Positions 18,731 to 28,468 of a DNA stretch of 64,000 nt are shown here, one piece after another. Origin of the DNA: Flavobacterium cutihirudinis (GTDB lineage Bacteria; Bacteroidota; Bacteroidia; Flavobacteriales; Flavobacteriaceae); contig NZ_QRDQ01000009.1 of the NCBI RefSeq assembly GCF_003385895.1, positions 806,001-870,000 of the forward strand, written 5' to 3'. Under the pieces are notes generated by a model. It had not been told where the DNA came from. It saw nothing but the letters and a program-made list of their open reading frames with translations, and did no database searches. Position 1 is the first letter of the stretch. Each line of letters opens with the position of its first letter. The position numbers and the translations under genes are program-made.

Positions 18731-19510
18731 ATGTTTTTTCAAATAAAATCCTATTTAAATTTCCTTTGGAAATCCAAAAACGAACATGCCGTTCATTCGC
18801 CATTCGTATTTAATTTACTAACGAAATGTTTTTACGATAAAAAAACAAAAACCGAATATCAGGTTCTTAAAAATTATAGGAAATCAATTTTAGAAAATAA
18901 GAGTTTTATTGATGTTACTGATTTTGGCGCAGGTTCTAAAGTTTTTAAATCCAATAACAGACAGGTTTCAAAAATTGTTCAAACCGCAGGAATCTCTTCT
19001 AAAAGAGCCGAATTATTATTTCGTGTAACAAATTATTTCCAACCTGAAAATGTTCTTGAAATTGGCACATCATTAGGTTTGGCTACATCTGCGCTTTCTT
19101 TGGGTAATCCAAAAGCAAAAGTTGTTACGATTGAAGGTTGCCCATTAACATCGAGTATCGCTCAAGAACATTTACAACACTTTGAGTGCGATAATGTAGA
19201 AAACGTAGTTTCAGAATTTGGATCTTTCTTAATTTCGGAAGAGCTGCAATCTTCTATCTTTGACCTGATTTATTTTGACGGAAATCATTCAAAAAAAGCA
19301 ACATTAGACTATTTTGAAGTTTTACTTCCAACTATCAACAATAATTCCGTTTGGATTTTTGACGATATTCATTGGTCGGCTGATATGGAAGATGCCTGGG
19401 AAATCATCAAAAAGCATCCGAAAGTAAAAGTTACAATTGATACCTTTCAATGGGGATTTGTTTTCTTTAGATACGAACAACCAAAAGAGCATTTTATCAT
19501 TCGCACATAA
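18731..19510 (+). CDS. Class I SAM-dependent methyltransferase, O-methyltransferase-like
   Basis: 259 residues. A Rossmann methyltransferase core starts near residue 105 with NVLEIGTSLGLATSALSLG (motif I), VVTIEGCP (motif II) and DLIYFDGNHSKKATLDYFE, a pattern shared with small-molecule O-methyltransferases. The N-terminal 100 residues contain the lineage-typical HAVHSPFVFNLLTKCFYD and a DFGAGSK segment. It is cytoplasmic and the substrate is unknown. Its 3' end meets the DUF6565 lipoprotein gene across a shared terminator. Confidence 0.82.
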   Translation: MFFQIKSYLNFLWKSKNEHAVHSPFVFNLLTKCFYDKKTKTEYQVLKNYRKSILENKSFIDVTDFGAGSKVFKSNNRQVSKIVQTAGISSKRAELLFRVTNYFQPENVLEIGTSLGLATSALSLGNPKAKVVTIEGCPLTSSIAQEHLQHFECDNVENVVSEFGSFLISEELQSSIFDLIYFDGNHSKKATLDYFEVLLPTINNNSVWIFDDIHWSADMEDAWEIIKKHPKVKVTIDTFQWGFVFFRYEQPKEHFIIRT

Positions 19511-19511
19511 A

Positions 19512-19541
19512 AAAATGGCAACCATTTCTGATTGCCATTTT
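19512..19541. terminator. Bidirectional terminator between convergent genes
   Basis: AAAATGGCAA (19512-19521) and TTGCCATTTT (19532-19541) form a 10-bp stem with A/T runs on both sides, between the methyltransferase and the minus-strand lipoprotein. Confidence 0.75.
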
Positions 19542-19566
19542 ACTACTAATTCAAAAACGTAAAAAT

Positions 19567-20226
19567 TTATTTTTTAGCTTCTTTGTTTTCTTCAGATTTA
19601 GCTCCCATTCTGTTTACAGTATACATTGGAGCAAATTTTATTTTCAAACCTGCAATTTTTCTGTTGTCTTCAGAAGTTAAACCTTCTTTTTCAACCGTAT
19701 TTTTTCGACTGTCAAGTGCTTCATACAAAAGTTTAATCTCATCCCAGTCTTCTCTTGAATAACGATCTTTATTATTTTCTACAGTGTGCACAAATTGCTG
19801 ATAAACACTATGAATATTTTGAGCATTTACCCAGCTGAAACTCATATCGTCTCCAATTTTCCCTTCACCAAATAAAGCATTACGCAATTGTTGTTTCGGA
19901 CTCGGAGCTGGTGGGGCAAAAACGGCGGTCATTTCTTTTCTAAACTCTTCGTATTTTACTTTACTTGTATTTATTTTTTCGGTCGCAGCCGAATTATCTT
20001 TTATATCAGCCAAAGCCAATTCAGCTTCCTGAGCTTTTCTATCATATTCAGATTCTACTGTTTTCCAATTTTCTTTCAAATCGGCTGCAGCAACATTTTT
20101 AACAGAGTCGACGTAGGTTACATAAGAGTCTACTGTTCGTTGTGCCTTTTCTTGTTTTTCATCTTTACAAGAAGTAAAGCTCAGTGCAATTAATGCAATT
20201 CCTGATAATAATTGTATGTTTTTCAT
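19567..20226 (-). CDS. DUF6565-like lipoprotein
   Basis: 219 residues from the ATG at 20226. The frame is open 14 codons further, but only this start gives a clean lipoprotein signal (MKNIQLLSGIALIALSFTSC). The rest is charged and helical (DSYVTYVDSVKNVAAADLKENW, YEEFRKEMTAVFAPP), with no cysteine after the lipid anchor. It resembles a Bacteroidota family I recall as DUF6565, with no known function. It is transcribed alone, convergent with the methyltransferase. Confidence 0.7.
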   Translation of the reverse strand: MKNIQLLSGIALIALSFTSCKDEKQEKAQRTVDSYVTYVDSVKNVAAADLKENWKTVESEYDRKAQEAELALADIKDNSAATEKINTSKVKYEEFRKEMTAVFAPPAPSPKQQLRNALFGEGKIGDDMSFSWVNAQNIHSVYQQFVHTVENNKDRYSREDWDEIKLLYEALDSRKNTVEKEGLTSEDNRKIAGLKIKFAPMYTVNRMGAKSEENKEAKK

Positions 20227-20519
20227 AATTACTGATTGTTTAATTAATACATTAACAAATGTACCCATAACACAATATCTAAAATTACATTATTACCATG
20301 TTTTTAATATTAATAATATAATAAATCTATAAAAAACAAAAAATAATGACAATTATACAAAACATATCAAAAAAGATATAACTATTTTAATAATAACATT
20401 ACTTATTATTAATTACGATTGTCGGCTAAAAGATGTTTTTGTAACAAAAACCAATTATCGACTACTCATCGTTTATTGAAAAGTGTTTTGTACTTTTAAA
20501 ACCAAAATTGTAACACGAA

Positions 20520-21206
20520 ATGGCAAATCCATTAATTAAGATCACAGACATAAAACGAAATTTTGTATTAGGTAATGAAATTGTTTATGTTTTAAAAGGA
20601 ATTAATTTAGAAATCAATAAAGGAGAATATGTCGCTTTGATGGGGCCTTCAGGTTCCGGAAAATCAACTTTAATGAACTTATTAGGCTGTTTGGATACGC
20701 CAACTTCCGGACGTTATGTTTTAAATGGAAAAGATGTCAGTCAAATGAAAGATGATGAACTCGCCGGAATTCGAAATACCGAAATTGGTTTCGTCTTTCA
20801 GACCTTTAATCTTTTACCCAGAACAACCGCTTTAGATAATGTGGCTTTACCAATGATTTATGCAGGTTATTCTAAATCTGAAAGAAATTCACGCGCAACA
20901 GAAGTTCTTAAACAAGTAAATCTTGCAGACAGAATGGATCACCAGCCCAATCAATTATCAGGAGGACAGCGCCAGCGTGTTGCCATCGCCCGCGCTTTGG
21001 TAAATAAACCTTCAATTATTTTGGCCGATGAACCAACAGGAAACTTAGACAGTAAAACTTCCGTAGAAATCATGAAGCTTTTTGGAGACATTCACGCGCA
21101 AGGAAACACTGTAATCTTAGTAACCCACGAAGAAGATATCGCAGCGTACGCGCACAGAGTTATTCGTTTAAGAGACGGATTAATTGAAAGCGACACCACG
21201 AAATAA
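20520..21206 (+). CDS. ABC transporter ATPase of the LolD/MacB family
   Basis: 228 residues, a single cassette. Walker A is GPSGSGKST (about 41-49), the Q-loop [20 protein letters not shown], the signature [15 protein letters not shown], Walker [13 protein letters not shown], and the switch histidine THEED. The Q-loop wording and length are typical of LolD/MacB type VII ATPases, which drive lipoprotein release or efflux. No permease lies next to it, so its membrane partner must be encoded elsewhere. It is followed after 95 bases by the cobalamin adenosyltransferase gene, with no evident functional link. Confidence 0.85.
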   Translation: MANPLIKITDIKRNFVLGNEIVYVLKGINLEINKGEYVALMGPSGSGKSTLMNLLGCLDTPTSGRYVLNGKDVSQMKDDELAGIRNTEIGFVFQTFNLLPRTTALDNVALPMIYAGYSKSERNSRATEVLKQVNLADRMDHQPNQLSGGQRQRVAIARALVNKPSIILADEPTGNLDSKTSVEIMKLFGDIHAQGNTVILVTHEEDIAAYAHRVIRLRDGLIESDTTK

Positions 21207-21301
21207 TTTTAGATTTAAAATAGTTTAACCGTTTATTTGGTTAATTATTTAATCGCTTCAAAAAAAAACTTAGCATCTCAGCACCTTAGAATCTTAAAAA
21301 A

Positions 21302-21871
21302 ATGAAAGTATATACAAAAACCGGAGATAAAGGAACAACTGCTCTTTTTGGAGGCACGCGCGTTCCTAAAGATCATATTAGAATTGACAGTTACGGAACT
21401 GTCGATGAATTAAATTCTTATATCGGATTAATTCGCGATCAGAAAATGGATGCACATTATAAGACCATTTTAATAGAAATACAGGATCGTCTTTTTACTG
21501 TTGGTGCCATTTTGGCAACTCCACAGGAAAAAGAAGTCTTAAAAAATGGCAAACTTCGATTAGAAAATCTCGGCATAATTGATTCGGATATCGAATTATT
21601 AGAAAACGAAATAGATAAAATGGAGGAAAGCCTTCCGCCAATGACGCATTTTGTTTTACCGGGCGGCCATCCAACTGTGTCACATTGTCATATAGCACGT
21701 TGTATTTGCCGTCGCGCAGAGCGTTTGGCAGTACATTTAAGCCATAATGAACACGTTCCCGAAGTAGCAATCAAATACTTAAACCGACTTTCTGACTACC
21801 TTTTTGTCTTGGCACGGAAGTTGTCCTCAGACTTAAAAGCGGAAGAAGTAAAATGGATTCCGAGGAAGTAG
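21302..21871 (+). CDS. Cob(I)alamin adenosyltransferase, PduO type
   Basis: 189 residues. Family motifs are TKTGDKGTTALFGG (residues 5-18), the SYGTVDELNSYIG segment, the RCICRRAERLAVHL helix containing the substrate-binding arginine/glutamate pair, and YLNRLSDYLFVLAR near the end. The enzyme transfers the 5'-deoxyadenosyl group from ATP to cob(I)alamin, supplying adenosylcobalamin. A MeaB chaperone GTPase is also present in the window (38889-39986). Together they suggest that the cell uses B12-dependent methylmalonyl-CoA mutase. Confidence 0.92.
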   Translation: MKVYTKTGDKGTTALFGGTRVPKDHIRIDSYGTVDELNSYIGLIRDQKMDAHYKTILIEIQDRLFTVGAILATPQEKEVLKNGKLRLENLGIIDSDIELLENEIDKMEESLPPMTHFVLPGGHPTVSHCHIARCICRRAERLAVHLSHNEHVPEVAIKYLNRLSDYLFVLARKLSSDLKAEEVKWIPRK

Positions 21872-21995
21872 AAAGTCGCAGTTTCTAGTTTTCAGTTTTT
21901 CAAGCTGAAAATTAGCACCAAAACTGGATACTAAATGAAGTAACTTAGTTGCAAATTTAAGTCACAAGACTGCAAACTGCCGCTGAAAACTGATT
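21868..21995. repeat. Degenerate GCAGT/TTTTCAG inverted repeat
   Basis: Starts inside the stop codon of the adenosyltransferase with GTCGCAGTTTCTAGTTTTC. Complementary words (GAAAACTGA, GCAAACTGC, GCTGAAAACTG) occur up to 21995. It belongs to the same word family as the arms at 17683 and 18142, but more decayed. Confidence 0.55.
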
Positions 21996-22042
21996 ACTAA
22001 CAAGGACGTTCTTAAATTTTATTAAAATAAATCAAAATTTAC

Positions 22043-22072
22043 TTGTCTTTTTCAGTAAAAAATTTATTTTTG
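22043..22072 (+). promoter_or_regulatory. Promoter of DUF2795 gene
   Basis: TTG (22043-22045), a 19-base spacer and TATTTTTG (22065-22072) give the full Bacteroidota consensus TTG-N19-TAnnTTTG, ending 21 bases before the ATG. It is the best-formed promoter seen in the window. Confidence 0.75.
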
Positions 22073-22093
22073 CACAAACTAAACAGATAACAG

Positions 22094-22315
22094 ATGTATT
22101 GGACATTAGAATTAGCATCTTATTTAAGTGATGCGCCATGGCCTGCTAACAAAGATGAACTTATTGACTACGCTATTAGAGCTGGAGCTCCATTAGAAGT
22201 AGTAGAAAACCTTCAATCAATTGAAGATGAAGGCGAGATATATGAATCAATGGAAGAAATTTGGCCTGATTATCCAACAGACGAAGATTATCTTTGGAAT
22301 GAGGATGAATATTAA
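22094..22315 (+). CDS. DUF2795 small acidic protein
   Basis: 73 residues, strongly acidic at the C-terminus (YPTDEDYLWNEDEY). The motif WPANKDELIDYAIRAGAPLEVVENLQ matches the DUF2795 family, small proteins predicted to be helical and widely conserved in Flavobacteria, often upstream of secA. It has its own promoter and is closed by a terminator. No function is known. Confidence 0.85.
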   Translation: MYWTLELASYLSDAPWPANKDELIDYAIRAGAPLEVVENLQSIEDEGEIYESMEEIWPDYPTDEDYLWNEDEY

Positions 22316-22321
22316 AAAATA

Positions 22322-22361
22322 AACCAAAGGAAAAAGTCTCATCACAGAGACTTTTTTTTTG
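22322..22361 (+). terminator. Intrinsic terminator after DUF2795 gene
   Basis: AAAAAGTCTC and GAGACTTTTT form the stem with a 5-6 base loop, extended by AACCAAA and TTTGGTT, with a run of nine T. It separates DUF2795 from secA. Confidence 0.8.
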
Positions 22362-22402
22362 GTTCAAATACATATATATAATAAAGAAATACAAAATAAA
22401 TC

Positions 22403-25400
22403 ATGAGTTTCATAAACAGTATTATTAAAGTCTTTGTAGGTGATAAATCACAGAAAGATGTCAAAGCTTTACAACCTTATTTAAACAAAATTAAAACATT
22501 CGAAACCAGCCTAATGAGTTTGTCTAATGACGAATTAAGAGGTAGAACCGTATATTTTAAAGATAGAATAAAAGAAGCCAGAGCTGATAAAGATGCTAAA
22601 ATTGCTTCGCTTAAAGCGGAAGTAGAAAACATCGAAGACATCGATAAAAGAGAAGACATTTACGATGCAATTGATGCTCTTGAAAAAGAAGCTTACGAAA
22701 TCTCGGAAAAAACTTTATTGGAAATTCTTCCGGAAGCATTTTCTGTAGTAAAAGAAACGGCACGTCGTTTCAAAGAAAACTCTCATATTGAAGTTACAGC
22801 AACTCCAAAAGATCGCGAATTTTCAGCAACAAAACCATATATTACAATTGATGGTGAAAAATCAGTTTGGGCTAACAAATGGAATGCTGCAGGAAAAGAC
22901 ATCACTTGGGACATGATTCACTACGATGTTCAGTTGATTGGTGGTATGGTTTTGCACGAAGGTAAAGTTGCCGAAATGCAAACTGGTGAAGGAAAAACGT
23001 TAGTTGCTACTCTTCCACTTTACTTAAATGCTTTAACAGGAAACGGAGTTCACTTAGTAACAGTGAATGACTATCTTGCAAAACGTGATAGTACATGGAA
23101 AGCGCCTTTATTCGAATTCCACGGTTTAACTGTAGATTGTATCGATAATCACCAGCCAAGTACTGAGGCTAGAAAAAAAGCTTACGATGCAGATATCACG
23201 TACGGAACCAACAACGAATTTGGTTTTGACTACTTAAGAGACAACATGGCGCACTCGCCAAGTGATTTAGTTCAGAGAAAACACAATTATGCAATCGTCG
23301 ATGAGGTCGATTCTGTATTAATTGATGATGCAAGAACACCGCTTATTATTTCAGGACCGGTTCCTCAGGGAGATCGTCATGAGTTTAATGAGTTGAAACC
23401 AAAAATCGAAAACTTAGTTGCACAACAACGTCAGTTAGCGAATGGTTTCTTAGCTGAAGCTAAAAAATTAATCAAAGAAGGAAATACTAAAGAAGGTGGA
23501 TTCTTATTATTAAGAGCTTACAGAAGTTTACCTAAAAATAAAGCATTAATTAAATTTTTGAGTGAAGAAGGAATCAAACAATTGCTTCAAAAAACCGAAA
23601 ATCAATATATGCAGGATAACAATCGCGAAATGCATAAAGTGGACGAAGCTTTGTATTTTGTGATTGAAGAGAAAAACAATCAGGTTGAATTAACAGATAA
23701 TGGTATTCAATACCTTTCTGGAGATACTGATGCTGATTTCTTCGTTTTACCGGACATTGGAACAGAAATCGCAGCGATTGAAAAACAAAAATTAGACAAA
23801 GACGCTGAAGCAGAAGCCAAAGAAAGATTATTCCAGGATTTTGGTGTAAAAAGCGAGCGTATCCATACTCTAACACAACTTTTAAAAGCATATGCTTTAT
23901 TCGAAAAAGATGTAGAATATGTGATCATGGACAACAAAATTTTGATTGTCGATGAGCAAACAGGTCGTATTATGGATGGACGTCGTTATTCTGACGGTTT
24001 ACACCAGGCGATTGAAGCTAAAGAAAACGTAAAAATCGAAGCTGCTACACAAACTTTTGCTACAGTTACATTACAGAATTATTTCAGAATGTACAGCAAA
24101 TTGGGTGGTATGACAGGTACAGCAGTTACAGAAGCTGGAGAGTTATGGCAGATTTATAAATTGGATGTTGTTGAAATTCCAACCAACCGTCCGATTGCAA
24201 GACAAGACAAAGAAGATTATATCTACAAAACTACACGTGAAAAATTCAACGCTGTAATCGAAGATGTTACGCAACTTTCGCAAGCAGGAAGACCAGTATT
24301 GATTGGAACAACTTCTGTAGAGATTTCAGAATTATTAAGCCGAATGTTGAAAATGAGAGGCGTTACACACAACGTCTTGAATGCTAAAATGCACAAACAA
24401 GAGGCACAAATCGTAGAAGAAGCTGGTAAAGCCGGAGTTGTAACTATTGCAACAAATATGGCTGGTCGTGGTACCGATATTAAATTATCTCCAGAAGTTA
24501 AAGCTGCCGGAGGTTTAGCAATCGTGGGTACAGAACGTCATGATTCTCGTCGTGTTGACAGACAGTTACGTGGTCGTGCAGGACGTCAGGGAGATCCGGG
24601 AAGTTCTCAGTTCTACGTTTCTCTTGAAGATAACTTAATGCGTTTATTCGGTTCTGAAAGAGTAGCAAAAGTTATGGACAGAATGGGATTACAGGAAGGT
24701 GAAGTTATTCAGCATTCTATGATGACTAAATCTATCGAACGTGCTCAGAAAAAAGTAGAAGAAAACAACTTTGGTGTTCGTAAACGTTTATTAGAATATG
24801 ATGACGTTATGAATTCTCAACGTGAAGTAGTTTACAAACGTCGTCGTCACGCTTTGTTTGGTGAGCGTTTGAAACTTGATATCGCTAACATGCTTTATGA
24901 TACTTGCGAATTAATTGTAAGCAACACTAAAGTGACTAACGACTTTAAAGGATTTGAATTTGATTTAATTCGTTATTTCGGAATCACATCTCCAATTTCT
25001 GAAGCTGATTTCAATAAATTAAATGATATTGAAGTTACAGGAAAAGTATACAAAGAAGCTCTGGCTTTCTACACTGAAAAAACAGAAAGAAGCGCAAGAG
25101 AAGCTTTCCCAATCATTAAAGGAGTTTTTGAAGAGCCAAACAATCATTTCGAAAGAATTGTAGTTCCATTTACTGACGGAATCAAAACTTTGAATGTAGT
25201 AACTGACTTGAAAAAAGCATACGAAAGTGAAGGTGCTCAGTTAATTGCTGATTTCGAGAAAAACATCACTCTTTCTATTGTTGATGAGGCTTGGAAAAAA
25301 CATTTACGTAAAATGGACGAATTGAAACAATCTGTTCAATTGGCCGTTCACGAACAAAAAGATCCATTACTTATCTACAAATTAGAAGCTTTCAATTTGT

Positions 25401-25747
25401 TTAGAGGAATGTTAGACAACGTTAATAAAGAAGTTATTTCATTCTTGTTCAAAGGTGATTTACCAGCACAAAACGTTAGTTCTGAAATTCACGAAGCAAG
25501 AGAAGTTCGTCAAAAAGAAAACTTACAATTAAGTAAAGACGAAATTCCAAGCAGTGAAGAAATTAACCGCGAAGCTGGAGAAACACAACAACGTCAAGTT
25601 ACTGAAACCATTGTTAGAGATATGCCAAAAATCAACCGTAATGATACTGTAACAGTTCAGGAAGTTGCAACTGGTAAAACTGAAGAAATGAAATTCAAAA
25701 AAGCAGAAACGCTTTTAGCTTCAGGAGCTTGGGTTCTAGTTAAATAA
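22403..25747 (+). CDS. secA: Preprotein translocase ATPase SecA
   Basis: 1114 residues, longer than the roughly 900 of E. coli and typical of this phylum. Walker A is [13 protein letters not shown] (about 192-204), followed by NDYLAKRD, the [13 protein letters not shown] helicase II motif, and the [12 protein letters not shown] and [12 protein letters not shown] motifs of the second ATPase domain. Insertions occur in the N-terminal region (40-100) and around the preprotein-crosslinking domain. The C-terminus has [14 protein letters not shown] where other SecAs have the zinc-binding CxCxSG segment, so no zinc site is present. It drives Sec export of signal-peptide proteins, including the many in this window. 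Confidence 0.97.
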   Translation: MSFINSIIKVFVGDKSQKDVKALQPYLNKIKTFETSLMSLSNDELRGRTVYFKDRIKEARADKDAKIASLKAEVENIEDIDKREDIYDAIDALEKEAYEISEKTLLEILPEAFSVVKETARRFKENSHIEVTATPKDREFSATKPYITIDGEKSVWANKWNAAGKDITWDMIHYDVQLIGGMVLHEGKVAEMQTGEGKTLVATLPLYLNALTGNGVHLVTVNDYLAKRDSTWKAPLFEFHGLTVDCIDNHQPSTEARKKAYDADITYGTNNEFGFDYLRDNMAHSPSDLVQRKHNYAIVDEVDSVLIDDARTPLIISGPVPQGDRHEFNELKPKIENLVAQQRQLANGFLAEAKKLIKEGNTKEGGFLLLRAYRSLPKNKALIKFLSEEGIKQLLQKTENQYMQDNNREMHKVDEALYFVIEEKNNQVELTDNGIQYLSGDTDADFFVLPDIGTEIAAIEKQKLDKDAEAEAKERLFQDFGVKSERIHTLTQLLKAYALFEKDVEYVIMDNKILIVDEQTGRIMDGRRYSDGLHQAIEAKENVKIEAATQTFATVTLQNYFRMYSKLGGMTGTAVTEAGELWQIYKLDVVEIPTNRPIARQDKEDYIYKTTREKFNAVIEDVTQLSQAGRPVLIGTTSVEISELLSRMLKMRGVTHNVLNAKMHKQEAQIVEEAGKAGVVTIATNMAGRGTDIKLSPEVKAAGGLAIVGTERHDSRRVDRQLRGRAGRQGDPGSSQFYVSLEDNLMRLFGSERVAKVMDRMGLQEGEVIQHSMMTKSIERAQKKVEENNFGVRKRLLEYDDVMNSQREVVYKRRRHALFGERLKLDIANMLYDTCELIVSNTKVTNDFKGFEFDLIRYFGITSPISEADFNKLNDIEVTGKVYKEALAFYTEKTERSAREAFPIIKGVFEEPNNHFERIVVPFTDGIKTLNVVTDLKKAYESEGAQLIADFEKNITLSIVDEAWKKHLRKMDELKQSVQLAVHEQKDPLLIYKLEAFNLFRGMLDNVNKEVISFLFKGDLPAQNVSSEIHEAREVRQKENLQLSKDEIPSSEEINREAGETQQRQVTETIVRDMPKINRNDTVTVQEVATGKTEEMKFKKAETLLASGAWVLVK

Positions 25748-25756
25748 TTTTTTTTT

Positions 25757-25892
25757 GTATTCAGTCGCAGTTTTCTGTTTTCAGACTAATACTTAAATTT
25801 CATATCAAACCCGACAGGTTTTAAAAACCTGTCGGGTTTTTCTATTTAAAAAGTTTCCACTTTCCACATCAACTGTAAACTGAGACTAAATT
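25757..25892. repeat. GCAGT/TTTTCAG palindrome surrounding the secA terminator
   Basis: The left words TTCAGTCGCAGTTTTCTG are answered by ACTGTAAACTGAGACT near 25868-25883, bracketing the perfect terminator hairpin at 25807-25841. This resembles the word family at 17683, 18142 and 58111. Confidence 0.5.
25807..25841 (+). terminator. Intrinsic terminator of secA
   Basis: AACCCGACAGGTTTT and its complement AAAACCTGTCGGGTT form an almost loop-free stem ending in T-run. The CCCGACAG word is reused in the terminator at 44577-44602. Confidence 0.85.
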
Positions 25893-25943
25893 TTTTTTTT
25901 ATGTTAAATGGCAAAAATGATTATAATTAAAAATAATATAATG

Positions 25944-25951
25944 TATTTTTG
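25944..25951 (+). promoter_or_regulatory. -7 element of the copper-operon promoter
   Basis: TATTTTTG matches TAnnTTTG and ends 23 bases before the TTG start at 25975. The upstream -33 box is poorly defined in an A/T stretch. Confidence 0.55.
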
Positions 25952-25974
25952 CAGTCGAAACAACGAATTGACTC

Positions 25975-26352
25975 TTGAAGAAGTTTTTTATCATATTACT
26001 TTCTAGTATGCTTTTAGTGCCATCTTTTGGCAACTTCTTTGTTTATGCTTCTTTCAAATTAAATCAGGCTGAAATTACAAAAACGATTTGCGTACAACGT
26101 AAACAAGTTTTCAATACCTGTAACGGTCGATGTGAACTTCAAAAAAGCTTGAAAAAATACGCTGATAACGAAAAGAAAATGCAAGACAACCTAAAAGAGA
26201 AATCAGAGATTGTCTACATTCAAAATACAATTACAGCTCCTTATCAATTAGTCGCTCCTATTCAGACTAAAGCTGTGATCTTTTCTGCTTTAGATAAAAA
26301 ACCAATTTCGGTTTCTGAGGCTGCTTTTCGCCCACCATCCTTTTTTATATAA
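25975..26352 (+). CDS. Small secreted CNGRC-motif protein of a metal-handling operon
   Basis: 125 residues, probably starting at the TTG at 25975: no ATG lies upstream in frame, and the resulting N-terminus is an ideal signal peptide (MKKFFIILLSSMLLVPSFG). After cleavage there are three cysteines, in ITKTICVQ and NTCNGRCELQKSLKKY, a CxxxC-type pair that could bind a thiophilic metal or form a disulfide. The C-terminal part is basic/proline-containing and shows no domain I know. It begins an apparent four-gene operon with MbnP-like, MbnH-like and DCDACGCS outer-membrane proteins, so a periplasmic copper role is likely but unproven. Confidence 0.7.
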   Translation: MKKFFIILLSSMLLVPSFGNFFVYASFKLNQAEITKTICVQRKQVFNTCNGRCELQKSLKKYADNEKKMQDNLKEKSEIVYIQNTITAPYQLVAPIQTKAVIFSALDKKPISVSEAAFRPPSFFI

Positions 26353-26461
26353 TTTTTTAAATCTGTTTCAATTCGTTTGAAACACTATTTCGTTGTCCAA
26401 AAACAGCGAAAGAAGTGCATGCGCACCTCCTATTTTAAATTAATTATATAAAAATCTCAAA

Positions 26462-27262
26462 ATGAAAAACATACTTTACAAAGCATTCGCTATTGCAGCA
26501 TTATCTATATCTCTAATTTCCTGCTCAAATGATGACAGTGAAAACATCTCAGGAAACGGAAAAATCACATTGAAATTTGATAATGCCTTTGGAGCAAACG
26601 ACCTTATTTTAAACACTCAGGGAAATACAACTTCAAACAATGAAGTATTAAAAATCAGTTTAGTAAAATACATTGTAAGCAATGTTGTTTTTACAAAAGC
26701 AGACGGTTCTACTTATGTGTATCCAAAAAGCAAAAGCTATTTCATTGCTGACGAAGCTACAGCTGCAGGGCAACAATTTCAACTTTCAGATATTCCTGCC
26801 GGAGATTATACAAAAGTAAAATTCGGAATTGGTGTTGATGAAGAACAATGGAAACTAGGCGCTGCCGGTCAAGGCGATTTCCTGGCACAAGCCGATGATG
26901 CAGGTATGATGTGGTCTTGGGCTGCAGGATACAAATTCTTCGCTCTTGAAGGTAATTTTACTTCTCCGACAGTAACCGCTGCAACGCCATTTATGATCCA
27001 TACCGGAAAAACCGGAACCGATTACAATTACACTGAAGTAACATTAGATTTACCAACAAAAGCTTTAGTTCGCACAGATATTACTCCAGCGATTCACATT
27101 ATTACCGATCTTTCTAAAGTTATCGACGGACCAAACAAAATCAAACTTTCAGACAACAACATGGGCGGAATGGGCGCGATGATAATGGGTGGCGCAAATT
27201 TGCCAATAATTACACAAAACATCAACACGATGTTTAGAGTTGATCACGTACATAACGACTAA
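26462..27262 (+). CDS. MbnP-like copper-binding lipoprotein
   Basis: 266 residues; lipoprotein signal ending at C21 (SLISC). The family is recognised from GKITLKFDNAFGANDL at the start of the mature domain, the YFIADEA and FQLSDIPAGDYTKVKFGIGVD strands, and the MMWSWAAGYKFFALEG motif (149-164). In characterised MbnP proteins a tryptophan is oxidised to kynurenine by the partner MbnH and helps bind copper. Here W130, W151 and W153 are candidates. A methionine/glycine-rich loop (MGGMGAMIMGG) and HVHND at the C-terminus are further potential ligands. The MbnH-like gene follows 159 bases later. Periplasmic copper binding is inferred. Confidence 0.82.
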   Translation: MKNILYKAFAIAALSISLISCSNDDSENISGNGKITLKFDNAFGANDLILNTQGNTTSNNEVLKISLVKYIVSNVVFTKADGSTYVYPKSKSYFIADEATAAGQQFQLSDIPAGDYTKVKFGIGVDEEQWKLGAAGQGDFLAQADDAGMMWSWAAGYKFFALEGNFTSPTVTAATPFMIHTGKTGTDYNYTEVTLDLPTKALVRTDITPAIHIITDLSKVIDGPNKIKLSDNNMGGMGAMIMGGANLPIITQNINTMFRVDHVHND

Positions 27263-27284
27263 ATTTTATTTTAGAAGCACAAAC

Positions 27285-27395
27285 AGCAGGATTTTCAGAA
27301 ATGACGTCCCGTTATCCGCTGTATCTTTTGTGGCTCCCGAGGCTTCTGGACCGCCACAAAAGGATGCCGCTCCTACCGGGGCTAATCCAGAAATT
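27285..27395 (-). ncRNA. Structured RNA-like element, copy A (Flavo-1-like), antisense to operon
   Basis: Read on the minus strand it has TAGCCCCGGTAGGAGCGG, then P2 (CCTTTTGTGGC against GCCACAAAAGA), then ACAGCGGATAACGGGAC. These two conserved blocks match the 5' and 3' blocks of copies B, C and D. It lacks the long P3/P4 extension, so it is the shortest copy. The GTCCCG/CGGGGC outer stem is at 27306-27311 and 27377-27382. The element lies between two plus-strand genes but faces the other way. Confidence 0.65.
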
Positions 27396-27421
27396 TTGTG
27401 TTTCATAATACCAAAAAAATC

Positions 27422-28462
27422 ATGTTGAATATAAAATATTTTCTTTGGCTGTTGCTTCCATTATTATGGAGTTGTTCAGATCAGGATGATGCATATGTCA
27501 ATATTCCTTTAGAATTTAAAGTTCCATCAAACTTTCCTGAACTGGCTTATAATATTGCATTGAATCCGCCAACAGAAAAAGGATTTGAATTAGGAAAAAA
27601 ATTGTTCTACGACGGACGTTTAGCTTCAGACGGAGTAGTTTCCTGTGGTTTTTGCCATATTCAGGCAAACGCTTTTACGCATCACGGACACACTGTAAGT
27701 CATGGCGTAAACGATGCTCAGGGAACTAGAAATACACCACCTATTCAGAATTTAGCGTACCAAAGTATATTTATGTACGATGGTGCTGCAGATCATTTGG
27801 ACTTACAGCCAATTATTCCGCTAACCAGTATAATTGAAATGAATGGCGATTTGACAGCTATTTTAAAAATGATGAAAGGCGACAAAGAATATCAAAAATT
27901 GTTTGGTCAAGCTTTTGACGACGGAGCCATCACAACCGAAAACATGCTGAAAGCGCTTTCGCAGTTTATGGTCATGGTTGTTTCTTCAAATTCAAAATTT
28001 GACAAATACAGACGAAATGAACCAGGCGGAACTTTAACAACCGATGAACTGGCTGGATACGATTTATTTAAATCCAAATGCGCGTCTTGTCATGCTACAG
28101 ATTTGCAAACGGATAATTCTTTTAGGAATAATGGTTTAGCAGTAAATCCGGCGGTAAATGATGTTGGACGTTACAAAGTGACAGAATTAGCTAGTGATTA
28201 TTACAAATTCAAAGTACCGAGTTTACGAAATGTAGAAGTTTCCGGCCCTTATATGCACGACGGAAGATTTGGAACCTTGGAAGGCGTTTTGGATCATTAT
28301 GCAAATGGAATTGAAGATTCAAAGACACTTGACCCGATTTTAAAACAAAACGGAAAATTTGGAATAACGCTTTCTGAAACTGATAAAAAACAAATAATTG
28401 CATTCCTGAAAACGTTGACAGACAATCAATATTTGACAGATAAACGCTTCTCGGAATTTTAA
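27422..28462 (+). CDS. Di-heme cytochrome c peroxidase family protein, MbnH-like
   Basis: 346 residues from the ATG at 27422. An upstream in-frame ATG at 27398 is rejected because the lipoprotein signal (LLPLLWSC, C18) follows the second start. Two heme c sites are visible: C75-GF-C78-H79 and C220-AS-C223-H224. The YDGAADHLDLQ and GPYMHDGRFGTLEGVLDHY segments are typical of the MauG/cytochrome c peroxidase superfamily. Next to an MbnP-like protein the likely role is oxidation of its tryptophan rather than peroxide detoxification. This role is inferred from known MbnP/MbnH pairs. Heme attachment requires periplasmic export, consistent with the signal. Confidence 0.85.
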   Translation: MLNIKYFLWLLLPLLWSCSDQDDAYVNIPLEFKVPSNFPELAYNIALNPPTEKGFELGKKLFYDGRLASDGVVSCGFCHIQANAFTHHGHTVSHGVNDAQGTRNTPPIQNLAYQSIFMYDGAADHLDLQPIIPLTSIIEMNGDLTAILKMMKGDKEYQKLFGQAFDDGAITTENMLKALSQFMVMVVSSNSKFDKYRRNEPGGTLTTDELAGYDLFKSKCASCHATDLQTDNSFRNNGLAVNPAVNDVGRYKVTELASDYYKFKVPSLRNVEVSGPYMHDGRFGTLEGVLDHYANGIEDSKTLDPILKQNGKFGITLSETDKKQIIAFLKTLTDNQYLTDKRFSEF

Positions 28463-28468
28463 AATATT

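Noticed and set aside
26366..26384. Terminator between the CNGRC and MbnP-like genes (GTTTCAATTCGTTTGAAAC)
   Set aside because: The stem is short and has no following T-run, so read-through into the MbnP-like gene is more likely.
27240..27428. A 62-codon open frame overlapping the MbnP/MbnH gap
   Set aside because: It is produced by the structured element sequence, is rich in unlikely codons and matches no protein pattern.
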